Shown: one piece after another, positions 18,557-31,984 of the stretch
How the letters are laid out: every line of letters begins with the position of its first letter
How positions within the stretch are numbered: position 1 is the first letter of the stretch
Assembly: GCA_902589765.1 (NCBI GenBank)
Contig: CACIUF010000001.1
Location: forward strand, 107,864-171,863
Direction of reading: 5' to 3'
DNA: 64,000 nt
DNA from: an uncultured Pelagibacteraceae bacterium
GTDB taxonomy: Bacteria; Pseudomonadota; Alphaproteobacteria; Pelagibacterales; Pelagibacteraceae
Notes under the pieces: generated by a model
Told to the model about the DNA's origin: nothing
Seen by the model: only the letters and a program-made list of their open reading frames with translations
The model's database searches: none
Position numbers and translations under genes: made by a program

Positions 18557-18929
18557 AAAACCATTATCCCCTCATATACAAGTTTATAAATGGCATATTT
18601 CGTCTTTAGTATCTATTTCACACAGAATTACGGGCATAATAAATATAATTGGGATTACATTAATTTGTTTGTGGGCATCTTTATTATTATTAGGTGAAAA
18701 TAGTTATGAGGCTGTTAATTTACTATTAAATTCTCAAATTGGAAAATTTATTACTTTAGGATTGACCTGGTCCTTTTGTTTTCAAATTTTAAGTGAGATT
18801 AGACATTTGATAATGGATTTAGGTTATGGATTTGAACTTAAGACAACTAAAATAACTGGTCTTTTAGTAATTATAGGGTCAATCTTTTTAACTATAATTT
18901 TATATTTGATTGGAAAAAATTTATTTTAA
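18546..18929 (+). CDS. sdhC: Succinate dehydrogenase cytochrome b556 subunit, lacking the heme histidine
   Basis: Membrane anchor of complex II, 127 residues with three helices. The quinone-site motif SISHRITG (Ser23, His26, Arg27) and the signature IRHLIMDLGYG (85-95) are clear. The position matching the E. coli heme-b axial ligand His84, seven residues before the IRH histidine, is Gln80 here. With the matching loss in SdhD this predicts an anchor that cannot ligate heme b in the usual way. It overlaps asd by 11 bases; sdhD follows after one base. Confidence 0.92.
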   Translation: MQNKKPLSPHIQVYKWHISSLVSISHRITGIINIIGITLICLWASLLLLGENSYEAVNLLLNSQIGKFITLGLTWSFCFQILSEIRHLIMDLGYGFELKTTKITGLLVIIGSIFLTIILYLIGKNLF

Positions 18930-18930
18930 A

Positions 18931-19254
18931 ATGATTGCTGCAACAAAAAAATGGATTTTTTTAAAAATAAGTGGAGCAATATTAGTTCCATTAATGGCCT
19001 GGTTTATTCTAAGTTTTATTAGTATTTATGATCAGAGTTATTCAGAGGTATTGGAATTTTTTACGAATCCATTATCTAAGTTTTTATTTAGTTTATTTAT
19101 TATTACTGCATATTTCTTTTCAGCATTAAGTATTAGTGAGGTTTTTGAGGATTATATAAAAGATTATAAAATCAAAAATGTCGCAAATGGTTTTTTGTAT
19201 GTATCTGCTGTGGTAATTCCATTAATTACAATTATATTATTAATTAATTTATGA
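18931..19254 (+). CDS. sdhD: Succinate dehydrogenase membrane anchor subunit, histidine-free
   Basis: Second membrane anchor of complex II, 107 residues with three helices. It is identified by position and by the [11 protein letters not shown] segment, in which Asp74-Tyr75 match the ubiquinone-site Asp82-Tyr83 of E. coli. The residue 11 before that Asp, normally the second heme-b ligand (His71), is Phe63, and there is no histidine anywhere in the protein. The frame extends back to a TTG at 18910 inside sdhC; the ATG at 18931 is preferred. It overlaps sdhA by 4 bases. Confidence 0.88.
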   Translation: MIAATKKWIFLKISGAILVPLMAWFILSFISIYDQSYSEVLEFFTNPLSKFLFSLFIITAYFFSALSISEVFEDYIKDYKIKNVANGFLYVSAVVIPLITIILLINL

Positions 19255-21026
19255 GTTCTTACAAAATAATCGATCATGAATACGATGTGGTAGTCTTGGG
19301 AGCAGGTGGTTCTGGTCTAAGAGCCGCGGTTGGTTTAAGTGAGGCTGGTTTAAAAACAGCTTGTATTTCAAAAGTCTTTCCAACTAGAAGTCACACCTCT
19401 GCAGCGCAAGGTGGTATTTCCGCTGCTTTAGGAAATATGGGTGAGGATGATTGGCGTTGGCATATGTACGACACAGTTAAAGGAGCTGATTGGTTAGGTG
19501 ATCAGGATAGTATTGAATATCTCTGTAAGGAGGCACCAAAGGCTGTAATAGAGCTAGAAAAATATGGTGTTCCATTTAGTAGAACTGAAGATGGAAAAAT
19601 TTATCAAAGACCATTTGGTGGTATGACCAAAAATTACGGCAATGGAATTGTACAAAGAACTTGTGCAGCCGCTGATAGAACAGGTCATGCAATTTTACAT
19701 ACTTTATATGGACAAGCTTTAAAACATAATACAGAATTTTTTATTGAGTACTTTGCATTGGATTTATTAATGAAAGATGGAGCGTGCAAAGGTCTTATTG
19801 CTTGGAATTTAAATGATGGAACTATTCATAGATTTAGAGCTCACACTGTTATAATCGCAACAGGTGGTTATGGAAAAGTATATTATTCTGCAACATCAGC
19901 CCATACTTGTACGGGTGATGGTAATGCGATGGTATTAAGAGCAGGTTTACCATTGCAAGATATGGAATTTGTTCAATTTCATCCAACAGGAATTTATGGT
20001 CATGGCACATTGATCACAGAAGGCGCAAGAGGTGAAGGAGGATATCTTACAAATTCTAAGGGTGAAAGATTTATGGAAAGATATGCCCCTAAAGCGAAAG
20101 ATTTAGCATCAAGAGATGTTGTGAGTAGATCGATGTCAATTGAGATTAATGAAGGAAGAGGAGTTGGAAAAGATCAAGATCATGTTCATCTTAATTTAAG
20201 TCACTTAGATAAGGATATTATCGAAAGTAGATTACCTGGTATAACTGATGCTGCAAGATTATTTGCTAATGTAGATGTTACCAAAGAACCAATTCCGGTT
20301 GTTCCAACAGTTCATTATAATATGGGTGGAATTCCAACAAATTATAAAGCAGAAGTATTAACTGTAAACGGTTCAGAAAAAACTGTTCCAGGTTTAATGG
20401 CAATAGGTGAAGCAGCGTGTGTTTCAGTTCATGGCGCAAACAGACTTGGTTCAAACTCATTAATTGATTTAGTTGTTTTTGGTAGAGCAGCTGCTAAACG
20501 TGCAGCAGAGCTAATAAAACCAGGAACTCCACACGAGGAAATCAGTGAAACAGAAACCCAAAAATGCTTAGATCGTTTTGATAAAATAAGAAATTCACAG
20601 GGTGACATTGGAACAGCTGAACTAAGGTTATCAATGCAGAAAACTATGCAGTCCAAGTGTGCTGTTTTTAGAACTGAAAAAACTCTTAAAGAAGGTGTTA
20701 ATGAAATAAGAAAAACTTATGATGGGCTAGACTCTTTATCAGTTAAAGATAAATCTTTAATTTTTAATACTGATTTAGTTGAAACTTTAGAATTTGATAA
20801 TTTAATAAGACAAGCTGTAGTAACAGTTGATTCAGCCTATAACAGAAAGGAAAGTCGAGGAGCACATGCGAGAGAAGACTTTCCAAAAAGAGATGATAAT
20901 AAATTTATGCAACATACTCTTGCCTGGTGTGACGGAAAAGATACAAAAATTAGTTATAGAGAAGTTCACAAATCAACATTGACTAATGAAGTGCAATATT
21001 TTCCACCTCAGGAAAGAGTTTATTGA
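19251..21026 (+). CDS. sdhA: Succinate dehydrogenase flavoprotein subunit
   Basis: Catalytic subunit of complex II, oxidising succinate to fumarate with covalently bound FAD. In 591 residues it shows the dinucleotide motif [14 protein letters not shown], the flavin-linkage histidine segment [23 protein letters not shown] and the catalytic arginine in [10 protein letters not shown]. Its length is standard. The last stop codon shares one base with the sdhB start, so flavoprotein and iron-sulfur subunits are coupled. Confidence 0.98.
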   Translation: MSSYKIIDHEYDVVVLGAGGSGLRAAVGLSEAGLKTACISKVFPTRSHTSAAQGGISAALGNMGEDDWRWHMYDTVKGADWLGDQDSIEYLCKEAPKAVIELEKYGVPFSRTEDGKIYQRPFGGMTKNYGNGIVQRTCAAADRTGHAILHTLYGQALKHNTEFFIEYFALDLLMKDGACKGLIAWNLNDGTIHRFRAHTVIIATGGYGKVYYSATSAHTCTGDGNAMVLRAGLPLQDMEFVQFHPTGIYGHGTLITEGARGEGGYLTNSKGERFMERYAPKAKDLASRDVVSRSMSIEINEGRGVGKDQDHVHLNLSHLDKDIIESRLPGITDAARLFANVDVTKEPIPVVPTVHYNMGGIPTNYKAEVLTVNGSEKTVPGLMAIGEAACVSVHGANRLGSNSLIDLVVFGRAAAKRAAELIKPGTPHEEISETETQKCLDRFDKIRNSQGDIGTAELRLSMQKTMQSKCAVFRTEKTLKEGVNEIRKTYDGLDSLSVKDKSLIFNTDLVETLEFDNLIRQAVVTVDSAYNRKESRGAHAREDFPKRDDNKFMQHTLAWCDGKDTKISYREVHKSTLTNEVQYFPPQERVY

Positions 21027-21805
21027 TGGCTCAAATAGGTTTACCTGACAACTCAAAAGTAAAAAAAGGTAAATATTTTAAGGATAAAACTGGTTCAAAA
21101 AATCTTAGAAAAGTAAATGTTTATAGATGGGACCCGTCTACAGAGGAAAATCCTAGAATTGATACCTATGAAGTTGATATGGATAATTGTCCCTCAAAAG
21201 TTTTAGATATTTTAAATAAAATTAAAAATGAAATAGATCCGACTTTGGCTTATAGAAGATCTTGTGCTCATGGAGTTTGTGGTTCGTGTGCGATGAATAT
21301 GGATGGAAAAAATGGCCTTGCCTGCACAACTCCCCACAAAGAAATAGATGGTGATATCAATATTTATCCATTACCACACCTTAAAGTCAAAAAAGATCTA
21401 ATAGGCGACTTGGATGGTTTATATAAACAGTATCAATCAATTGAGCCATGGTTAAAATCAAATTCAAAGTCAGAAACTAAAGAAATTTTTCAATCTAAAG
21501 AAGATAGAGCTAAACTAGATGGCGCATATGAATGTATAATGTGTGCGTGTTGTTCAACTTCTTGCCCAAGTTATTGGTGGAATGGTGATAAATATCTAGG
21601 ACCAGCAGTACTTTTACAAGCCTATCGATGGATCATAGATAGTAGAGATGAAGAGAGAAATTCAAGATTAAAAAAGGTGGCAGATGAACTTAAACTTTAT
21701 AGGTGTCACACAATTTTAAACTGTACTAGCGCTTGTCCGAAAGGTTTAAATCCTGCAAAAGCAATTGCTGAAATAAAAAAAATGTTAGCAACAGCTAATA
21801 TTTAA
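21026..21805 (+). CDS. sdhB: Succinate dehydrogenase iron-sulfur subunit
   Basis: Carries electrons from FAD to quinone. Cysteines for [2Fe-2S] lie in [18 protein letters not shown] plus the following LACTT. The [4Fe-4S] and [3Fe-4S] cysteines lie in [17 protein letters not shown] and in [17 protein letters not shown]. The frame begins with a TTG at 21023, but the ATG at 21026, overlapping the sdhA stop by one base, is the likelier start (259 residues). All cluster ligands are intact, in contrast to the heme ligands of SdhC and SdhD. Confidence 0.97.
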   Translation: MAQIGLPDNSKVKKGKYFKDKTGSKNLRKVNVYRWDPSTEENPRIDTYEVDMDNCPSKVLDILNKIKNEIDPTLAYRRSCAHGVCGSCAMNMDGKNGLACTTPHKEIDGDINIYPLPHLKVKKDLIGDLDGLYKQYQSIEPWLKSNSKSETKEIFQSKEDRAKLDGAYECIMCACCSTSCPSYWWNGDKYLGPAVLLQAYRWIIDSRDEERNSRLKKVADELKLYRCHTILNCTSACPKGLNPAKAIAEIKKMLATANI

Positions 21806-21847
21806 ACAATAGACTAATAACAATTTTTAATCTAAAAGATCCTATTC

Positions 21848-25480
<3,633 letters not shown>

Positions 25481-25481
<1 letters not shown>

Positions 25482-26356
25482 TGTCAGTTCTTGTAAATAA
25501 AGAAACTAGATTAATTTGTCAGGGTTTTACTGGTTCGCATGGAACATTTCACTCTGAGCAAGCAATTAAATATGGAACAAAATTAGTAGGTGGAGTCACT
25601 CCTAAAAAAGGAGGACAAAAACATTTAGGATTACCAGTTTTCAATACAGTTAAAGAGGCTAAAAACTCTGAGGGCGCCAACGCCACTATGATATATGTGC
25701 CAGCGAAGTTTGCTGCTGCAGCAATCATTGAGGCAATAGAGGCATCAATCGAGTTAATTGTTTGCATTACTGAAGGAATCCCAATTCAAGATATGTTGAG
25801 AGTTAAACAGAAATTACTAAAATCAAATTCCAGATTAATTGGACCTAATTGTCCAGGAATAATAACTCCTGATGAATGTAAAATTGGTATTATGCCAGGC
25901 AATATCCACAAAAAAGGTTCAGTTGGTATTGTCTCTAGATCTGGGACTTTAACCTATGAGGCAGTTGCTCAAACCACAGAAAATGGATTAGGTCAATCTA
26001 CTTGTATAGGTATTGGTGGAGATCCAATAAACGGTACAAATTTTATTGATTGCTTAGATTTATTTTTGAATGATGACGAAACAGAGTCTATTTTAATGAT
26101 AGGAGAAATTGGAGGAACAGCCGAAGAGGAAGCAGCAGAATTTATTCAAAATCACAAAATAAAAAAAACAATTGTTGGCTTTATAGCTGGTATAACAGCA
26201 CCACCAGGTCGTAGAATGGGCCATGCTGGTGCAATCATTTCAGGGGGCAAAGGTGGTGCTAAAGATAAGATAAAAAAGATGGAAGATTGTGGGATAACAA
26301 TGGCGAATTCTCCATCCAAAATTGGAAAAACACTGTTCGATAAATTGTCTGATTGA
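25481..26356 (+). CDS. sucD: Succinyl-CoA ligase alpha subunit
   Basis: CoA-binding subunit of succinyl-CoA synthetase, 291 residues. Visible are [17 protein letters not shown] (CoA site), [20 protein letters not shown] and the phosphorylated active-site histidine in [18 protein letters not shown]. The order sucC-sucD-sucA-sucB-lpd is the standard alphaproteobacterial TCA arrangement. Confidence 0.98.
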
Positions 26357-26391
26357 AAAATTTCTTAGTCAGTTTATATTGATTTAACATA

Positions 26392-29265
26392 ATGTCTTCT
26401 TCTAAAAATTTAGAATTTAAAAAAACAGCATTTCTCAATAAATCAAACAGCGCTTTCATCGAAGAAATGTACTTAAAATTTGTAAATAATGATCCTGAAT
26501 TACCTGATAGCTGGAGAAAATATTTTAAGGAAGTTGGCGATGAAGACGATATAATTGTAAATGAAATCAATGGTCCTTCGTGGAGTCCTTCTAAGAAAGT
26601 TTCAATAAATAAAAAGCAAAATTTTGAAAATCAAATCACAGAGCAAAATGATGATGATATAATTAAATCAAATACAAATTCAATTAAAGCTGTTGCGATG
26701 ATCAGGTCGTATAGACAAAGAGGTCATCTTATTGCAAAGTTAGACCCATTAGGATTGTTAAAAACAGATTATTTAGAGGAACTTCATCCAGAGTCTTATG
26801 GATTTAAAAAAGAAGATTATCAAAAAAAAATTTTCTTAGACAATGTCACTAATAAGCAATACTCAAATATTAATGAGATATTAAAATTCTTAAAAGAAAA
26901 GTATTGTGGTTCTTTAGGTTATGAATATATGCATATTTCAAATCCCACTGAAAGAAAATGGTTTAGAGATCGTGTTGAAAAGGCTGATGATTTCAATTTT
27001 ACACAAAATGGTAAAGAGGCAATTCTTAACAAACTGATACAAGCTGAGGGTTTTGAAAAATTTCTTAATACAAAATATGTTGGGACTAAAAGATTTGGTC
27101 TCGATGGTGGTGAAAGCTTAATTCCTGCACTTGAACAAATAATTAAAATTGGTGGTCAGTCAAATGTTAAAGAGGTAAAAATTGGAATGTCTCATAGAGG
27201 TCGATTAAACGTATTGGCCAACGTTCTTCAAAAATCTTACAAAAGAATATTTAATGAGTTTGCAGGAGAAATAAGTTCAAAGTCTAAAGATGACACTGGA
27301 GATGTAAAATATCATTTAGGTGCCTCATCTAACAGAGAGTTTGATGGAAATTCAGTTCATGTAAGTTTGACAGATAATCCTTCACATTTAGAAGCAGTTA
27401 ATCCAGTCGTTTTAGGTCAAACTAGAGCAAAACAATTTTTTCATAAAGATAAAGAGAGAAAAAAAGTAATTCCAATTCTTATTCATGGAGATGCAGCCTT
27501 CGCTGGACAAGGAGTAGTTGCTGAATGCTTTGCAATGTCTGGTCTTCCAGGACATAACACTGGTGGCACAATTCATATTATCGTAAACAATCAAATAGGT
27601 TTTACAACAAGCCCAAGATTTGCGAGATCTTCGCCATATCCATCTGATATAGCTAAAATGGTTGAGGCACCGATTATTCATGTGAACGGTGACGATCCGG
27701 AAGCAGTTGTTTATGCAGCAAGAATTGCAACAGACTTTAGATTAAAATTTAATAGAGATGTTGTCATTGATTTAATTTGTTACAGAAGATTTGGACATAA
27801 TGAGGGTGATGAACCTTCGTTTACTCAGCCTTTAATGTATAAAAAGATAAGATCTCATCCTTCAACTATTAAAGTTTATGGTGAAAAACTGGTAAGTGAA
27901 GGATCAATTACAAATGATTATTTAAATAATTCTATAAAAAAATTTAAAGATCTTTTAGATGATCAATTTAAAAATGCAAAAAATTATAAACCAAAAATAG
28001 AGTGGTTTGAGGGAACCTGGTCAAGATATAGACCAGAGCGAGGAAAAGACAAAAGAGGAGTAACAGGTTCTGACACCAAAAAATTAAGAAATATTTCCGA
28101 TAAAATAAATACAATACCTACTGAAATAAATATTCACAAAACAATAACAAAAATTCTAGAGAATCGTAGAATTTCAGTTTCTAATGGCAAAGGCATAGAC
28201 TGGTCTACTGCAGAATCTTTAGCTTTTGGTTCACTGTTGGAGGAGGGTTATCCAGTAAGACTTGTAGGTCAAGATTCAGGAAGAGGAACATTTAGTCAAA
28301 GACATTCTGTTTTAAGAAATCAAATAGATAATTCGAGATATATCCCTTTAAATAATATTTCAAATAAACAAAAAAATTTTGAAATAGTAGATAGTTTTTT
28401 ATCAGAATTAGCTGTTTTAGGGTTCGAATATGGATATAGTTTAGTTGAACCTAATACTCTTACTATCTGGGAGGCTCAATTTGGAGATTTCGCTAATGGT
28501 GCGCAAGTAGTTATCGATCAATTCATAGCTTCTGGTGAACGAAAGTGGTCAAGAGCCTCTGGTCTAGTAATGTTGTTACCACATGGATATGAGGGACAAG
28601 GACCCGAGCATTCATCAGCAAGGTTAGAAAGGTTTTTACAATTATGTTCAAATGACAATATGCAAGTCATGAATTGCACAACTCCTGCAAATTATTTTCA
28701 TGCTCTAAGAAGACAAATGCATAGAGATTTTAGAAAACCATTAATTATCATGACCCCTAAATCTTTATTACGTCATAAACATTGTGTTTCCAATTTGGAT
28801 GATTTTAGTAAAAAAAATTCATTTCACAGGGTTTTATGGGATCATGCTATTGATCCGAAAGTAAAAGGATTTATTAAACTAAAAAAACCAAAAGATATTG
28901 AAAAAGTGATTCTTTGTTCTGGAAAAGTCTATTTTGATTTACTTGAAGCAAGAGAAAAAATAAAAAAAGACAACGTGGTGTTATATCGGATTGAACAACT
29001 TTACCCTTTTCCTGCAAAAGCACTTGCTAATGAGCTCAAACCATATGCAAAAAAAGCAAAATTTTATTGGTGTCAAGAAGAACCAAAAAATATGGGTGCT
29101 TGGTTTTCAGTCAGAGACTATATCCAATGGACATTAGATAATATAAAGGCTAAGAATAGTATAATTTCTTATATTGGAAGAAGTCCAGATGCATCACCTG
29201 CAACAGGATATGCCAAGAGACATGTTTCTCAACAACAAGAAATTATAAAGAAAGTTTTTGAATAA
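26392..29265 (+). CDS. sucA: 2-oxoglutarate dehydrogenase E1 component
   Basis: Thiamine-diphosphate-dependent E1 of the 2-oxoglutarate dehydrogenase complex, 957 residues. Features: an N-terminal subunit-binding segment FIEEMYLKF, GMSHRGRLNVLANVL, the TPP-binding HGDAAFAGQGVVAECF with the following NNQIGFTT, and in the C-terminal half GQDSGRGTFSQRHSV and LLPHGYEGQGPEHSSAR. Its reaction decarboxylates 2-oxoglutarate and passes succinyl to the lipoyl arm of SucB. Confidence 0.98.
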   Translation: MSSSKNLEFKKTAFLNKSNSAFIEEMYLKFVNNDPELPDSWRKYFKEVGDEDDIIVNEINGPSWSPSKKVSINKKQNFENQITEQNDDDIIKSNTNSIKAVAMIRSYRQRGHLIAKLDPLGLLKTDYLEELHPESYGFKKEDYQKKIFLDNVTNKQYSNINEILKFLKEKYCGSLGYEYMHISNPTERKWFRDRVEKADDFNFTQNGKEAILNKLIQAEGFEKFLNTKYVGTKRFGLDGGESLIPALEQIIKIGGQSNVKEVKIGMSHRGRLNVLANVLQKSYKRIFNEFAGEISSKSKDDTGDVKYHLGASSNREFDGNSVHVSLTDNPSHLEAVNPVVLGQTRAKQFFHKDKERKKVIPILIHGDAAFAGQGVVAECFAMSGLPGHNTGGTIHIIVNNQIGFTTSPRFARSSPYPSDIAKMVEAPIIHVNGDDPEAVVYAARIATDFRLKFNRDVVIDLICYRRFGHNEGDEPSFTQPLMYKKIRSHPSTIKVYGEKLVSEGSITNDYLNNSIKKFKDLLDDQFKNAKNYKPKIEWFEGTWSRYRPERGKDKRGVTGSDTKKLRNISDKINTIPTEINIHKTITKILENRRISVSNGKGIDWSTAESLAFGSLLEEGYPVRLVGQDSGRGTFSQRHSVLRNQIDNSRYIPLNNISNKQKNFEIVDSFLSELAVLGFEYGYSLVEPNTLTIWEAQFGDFANGAQVVIDQFIASGERKWSRASGLVMLLPHGYEGQGPEHSSARLERFLQLCSNDNMQVMNCTTPANYFHALRRQMHRDFRKPLIIMTPKSLLRHKHCVSNLDDFSKKNSFHRVLWDHAIDPKVKGFIKLKKPKDIEKVILCSGKVYFDLLEAREKIKKDNVVLYRIEQLYPFPAKALANELKPYAKKAKFYWCQEEPKNMGAWFSVRDYIQWTLDNIKAKNSIISYIGRSPDASPATGYAKRHVSQQQEIIKKVFE

Positions 29266-29271
29266 ATATTA

Positions 29272-30558
29272 ATGAGTGAAAAGATATTAGTTCCAGTTCT
29301 TGGGGAAAGTATCACAGAGGCAACTGTCTCAAAGTGGTTAAAAAATGAAGGTGACTCCGTTGAAGCTGATGAACCACTTGTTGAACTAGAAACTGATAAA
29401 GTAAATTTAGAAGTTCCTTCTCCAGTATCTGGGGTTCTTACAAAAATAAATTCAAAGAATGGATCGGTCGTTAAAGTTGGTGCTGATTTAGGATCCGTTT
29501 CAGAGAGTGAGAACAAATCAAAAGAAAATCAGGAAATTAAAAAAATACAACCCACTGTGAAAGTAGATAAAGATAATTTGATTGACGAAGATAATAAAAA
29601 TGAAGAGATGGAAGTTTTTCAAGAAAATGTTGAAGAGGAGAAGCCATTAGTTCTTACAAAACAGGTAGAACCTTTAAAAGTAGAAGTTGAGACAAAAATC
29701 GATGAAACTTTGTCCCCAGCAGTAAGAAAAATCGTAACAGAAAATAAAATAGATATCAGTTCTGTCAAAGGTTCAGGAAAAGATGGCAGAGTTTTAAAAG
29801 GTGATTTAATTAATTTGATGGGTATCAATCCTCCTCCATCTGAAAGAAAAATAAAATATGGTCAAGAAGAGAGAATTAAAATGACCAGATTAAGACAAAC
29901 AATTGCTAAGAGATTAAAACAAGCACAGGATAATGCAGCTTTACTGACAACATTTAATGAAGTTGATATGTCAAATGTAATGGCAATGAGGAAAGAAAAT
30001 CAAGATGATTTTCAAAATCGCTATGGTGTAAAATTGGGGTTCATGTCCTTTTTCGTTAAAGCAAGTATAGTAGCATTAAAAAATTTCCCAGCGATAAACG
30101 CTGAAATTGAGGGTGATACAATTGTTTATAAAAATTATTATAATATAAGTTTTGCAGTTGGCACTGAAAAAGGATTAGTAGTTCCAGTTCTGAAAAATGC
30201 AGATGAACTATCTTTTGCTGATATTGAAAAAAATATCAAAGATATCTCTGAAAAAGCAAAAAATGGAAAACTTACTATTGAAGATCTTCAAGGGGGAACT
30301 TTCACTATCAGTAATGGTGGTGTTTATGGTTCAATGCTTTCAACCCCTATTCTTAATCTTCCACAATCAGGCGTCTTAGGTATGCATAATATAGTTGATA
30401 GACCTATTGCAGTTGATGGAGAAATTAAGATCAGACCTATAATGTACTTAGCGTTATCATACGACCATAGAATTGTTGATGGTAAAGAGTCTGTTTCTTT
30501 TTTAAAAATGATCAAAGAAAATTTAGAGGAACCAAGAAGGCTATTTTTGGATATTTAA
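29272..30558 (+). CDS. sucB: 2-oxoglutarate dehydrogenase E2 (dihydrolipoamide succinyltransferase)
   Basis: Core E2 of the 2-oxoglutarate dehydrogenase complex; 428 residues. One N-terminal lipoyl domain with the lipoylated lysine in [11 protein letters not shown], then an acidic flexible linker (about residues 80-140). A peripheral-subunit-binding domain follows ([26 protein letters not shown]), then the catalytic domain ending with the His-Asp motif [16 protein letters not shown]. The next gene, lpd, starts immediately. Confidence 0.98.
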   Translation: MSEKILVPVLGESITEATVSKWLKNEGDSVEADEPLVELETDKVNLEVPSPVSGVLTKINSKNGSVVKVGADLGSVSESENKSKENQEIKKIQPTVKVDKDNLIDEDNKNEEMEVFQENVEEEKPLVLTKQVEPLKVEVETKIDETLSPAVRKIVTENKIDISSVKGSGKDGRVLKGDLINLMGINPPPSERKIKYGQEERIKMTRLRQTIAKRLKQAQDNAALLTTFNEVDMSNVMAMRKENQDDFQNRYGVKLGFMSFFVKASIVALKNFPAINAEIEGDTIVYKNYYNISFAVGTEKGLVVPVLKNADELSFADIEKNIKDISEKAKNGKLTIEDLQGGTFTISNGGVYGSMLSTPILNLPQSGVLGMHNIVDRPIAVDGEIKIRPIMYLALSYDHRIVDGKESVSFLKMIKENLEEPRRLFLDI

Positions 30559-31959
30559 ATGACAGATAAATTTCAAGCAGTAGTAATTGGTGGAGGACCT
30601 GGAGGTTATGTTTGCGCAATAAGATTGGCACAATTAGGCTTTAAAACTGCATGTATAGAATCCAGAGGTTCACTAGGTGGTACTTGTTTGAACGTTGGAT
30701 GTATTCCTTCTAAAAGTTTATTAAATTTATCTGAGGAGTTTCATAATGCACAAAGTCTATCAAATAAGGGAATTGAAATTGGTGAGGTAAAATTAAACTT
30801 GTCAAAAATGATGAAGAATAAGGACAAAGCAGTTACAATTTTGACTAAAGGAGTGGAGTTTCTTCTTAAAAAAAACAAAGTCACCTATTTTAAAGGTACC
30901 GGAAGTTTCAAATCCAAAAGTGATATTGTAATCAAAGATAACGAAAATAAAGAGACAATTATACAAACTGAAAATACTATAATTGCAACTGGTTCAGTTC
31001 CAGTATCATTGCCAGGAGTTGAAATTGATGAAAAAGTAATTGTTTCATCCACTGGAGCACTTAAATTAGAACAAGTCCCCAAAAAAATGGTCGTAGTTGG
31101 TGGAGGATACATAGGTTTAGAGATGGGATCTGTATGGTCTAGACTTGGTTCAGAAGTCCATGTAGTCGAATTTCTAGATCATATCACACCAGGTATGGAT
31201 AAAGAGATTTCAAGTGAGTTTATGAAAATTCTAAAAAAACAAGGTATCAATTTTCATATGCAGCATAAAGTAGAGAAAATTAAAAAGAATTACAATAATG
31301 CAATTGTTTCAACTTTAAACGAAAATGGTACCAAAAAAGATTTTGAATGTGATGTAGTATTAATATCTGTTGGTCGAAAGCCAAATACAGAGGGACTAAA
31401 TCTTCAAAAAATTGGAGTGGAATTAGATGAAAAAAAGAGAGTAAAAACAGACAAAAATTTCAAAACTAATCAAAATAATATTTATGCGATAGGAGATGTA
31501 ATAAGTGGTCCCATGTTAGCTCATAAAGCTGAAGATGAGGGAATTGCAGTTGCAGAAAATATAGCAGGTCAATCAGGTCATGTTAACTATGATACTATTC
31601 CTGGTGTAATTTATACGAGTCCAGAAGTTGCCTCTATTGGAAAAACAGAGGAACAATTAAAAGAACTGAAAATAAATTATAAAATTGGAAAATTTTCATT
31701 TATGGCTAACTCTAGAGCAAAAGCTATTGATGACACCGAGGGTTTTGTAAAAATTCTTGCTGATGAAAAAACTGATCAAGTATTGGGAGCACACTTAATA
31801 GGTCCACACGCTGGAGAATTAATTGCTGAGATTGGAATTGCGATGGAGTTTGGAGCAAGTTCAGAAGATATAGCGCGTACATGTCATGCTCATCCTACTT
31901 TTTCAGAAGCAGTAAAAGAAGCAGCTTTATCAGTAGAGAAAAGAGCTATACACTCTTAA
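30559..31959 (+). CDS. lpd: Dihydrolipoyl dehydrogenase
   Basis: Flavoprotein E3 that reoxidises the lipoyl groups of 2-oxo-acid dehydrogenase complexes with NAD+. In 466 residues it shows VVIGGGPGGYVCAIRLAQLG (FAD), the redox disulfide in GGTCLNVGCIPSKSLL, VVVGGGYIGLEMGSVW (NAD), YAIGDVISGPMLAHKA and the C-terminal active-site His-Glu in CHAHPTFSEAVKEA. Last gene of the TCA run; only 25 bases separate it from the unrelated gene downstream. Confidence 0.97.
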   Translation: MTDKFQAVVIGGGPGGYVCAIRLAQLGFKTACIESRGSLGGTCLNVGCIPSKSLLNLSEEFHNAQSLSNKGIEIGEVKLNLSKMMKNKDKAVTILTKGVEFLLKKNKVTYFKGTGSFKSKSDIVIKDNENKETIIQTENTIIATGSVPVSLPGVEIDEKVIVSSTGALKLEQVPKKMVVVGGGYIGLEMGSVWSRLGSEVHVVEFLDHITPGMDKEISSEFMKILKKQGINFHMQHKVEKIKKNYNNAIVSTLNENGTKKDFECDVVLISVGRKPNTEGLNLQKIGVELDEKKRVKTDKNFKTNQNNIYAIGDVISGPMLAHKAEDEGIAVAENIAGQSGHVNYDTIPGVIYTSPEVASIGKTEEQLKELKINYKIGKFSFMANSRAKAIDDTEGFVKILADEKTDQVLGAHLIGPHAGELIAEIGIAMEFGASSEDIARTCHAHPTFSEAVKEAALSVEKRAIHS

Positions 31960-31984
31960 TTGGTAAATTTTTGGTAAAAAAATA

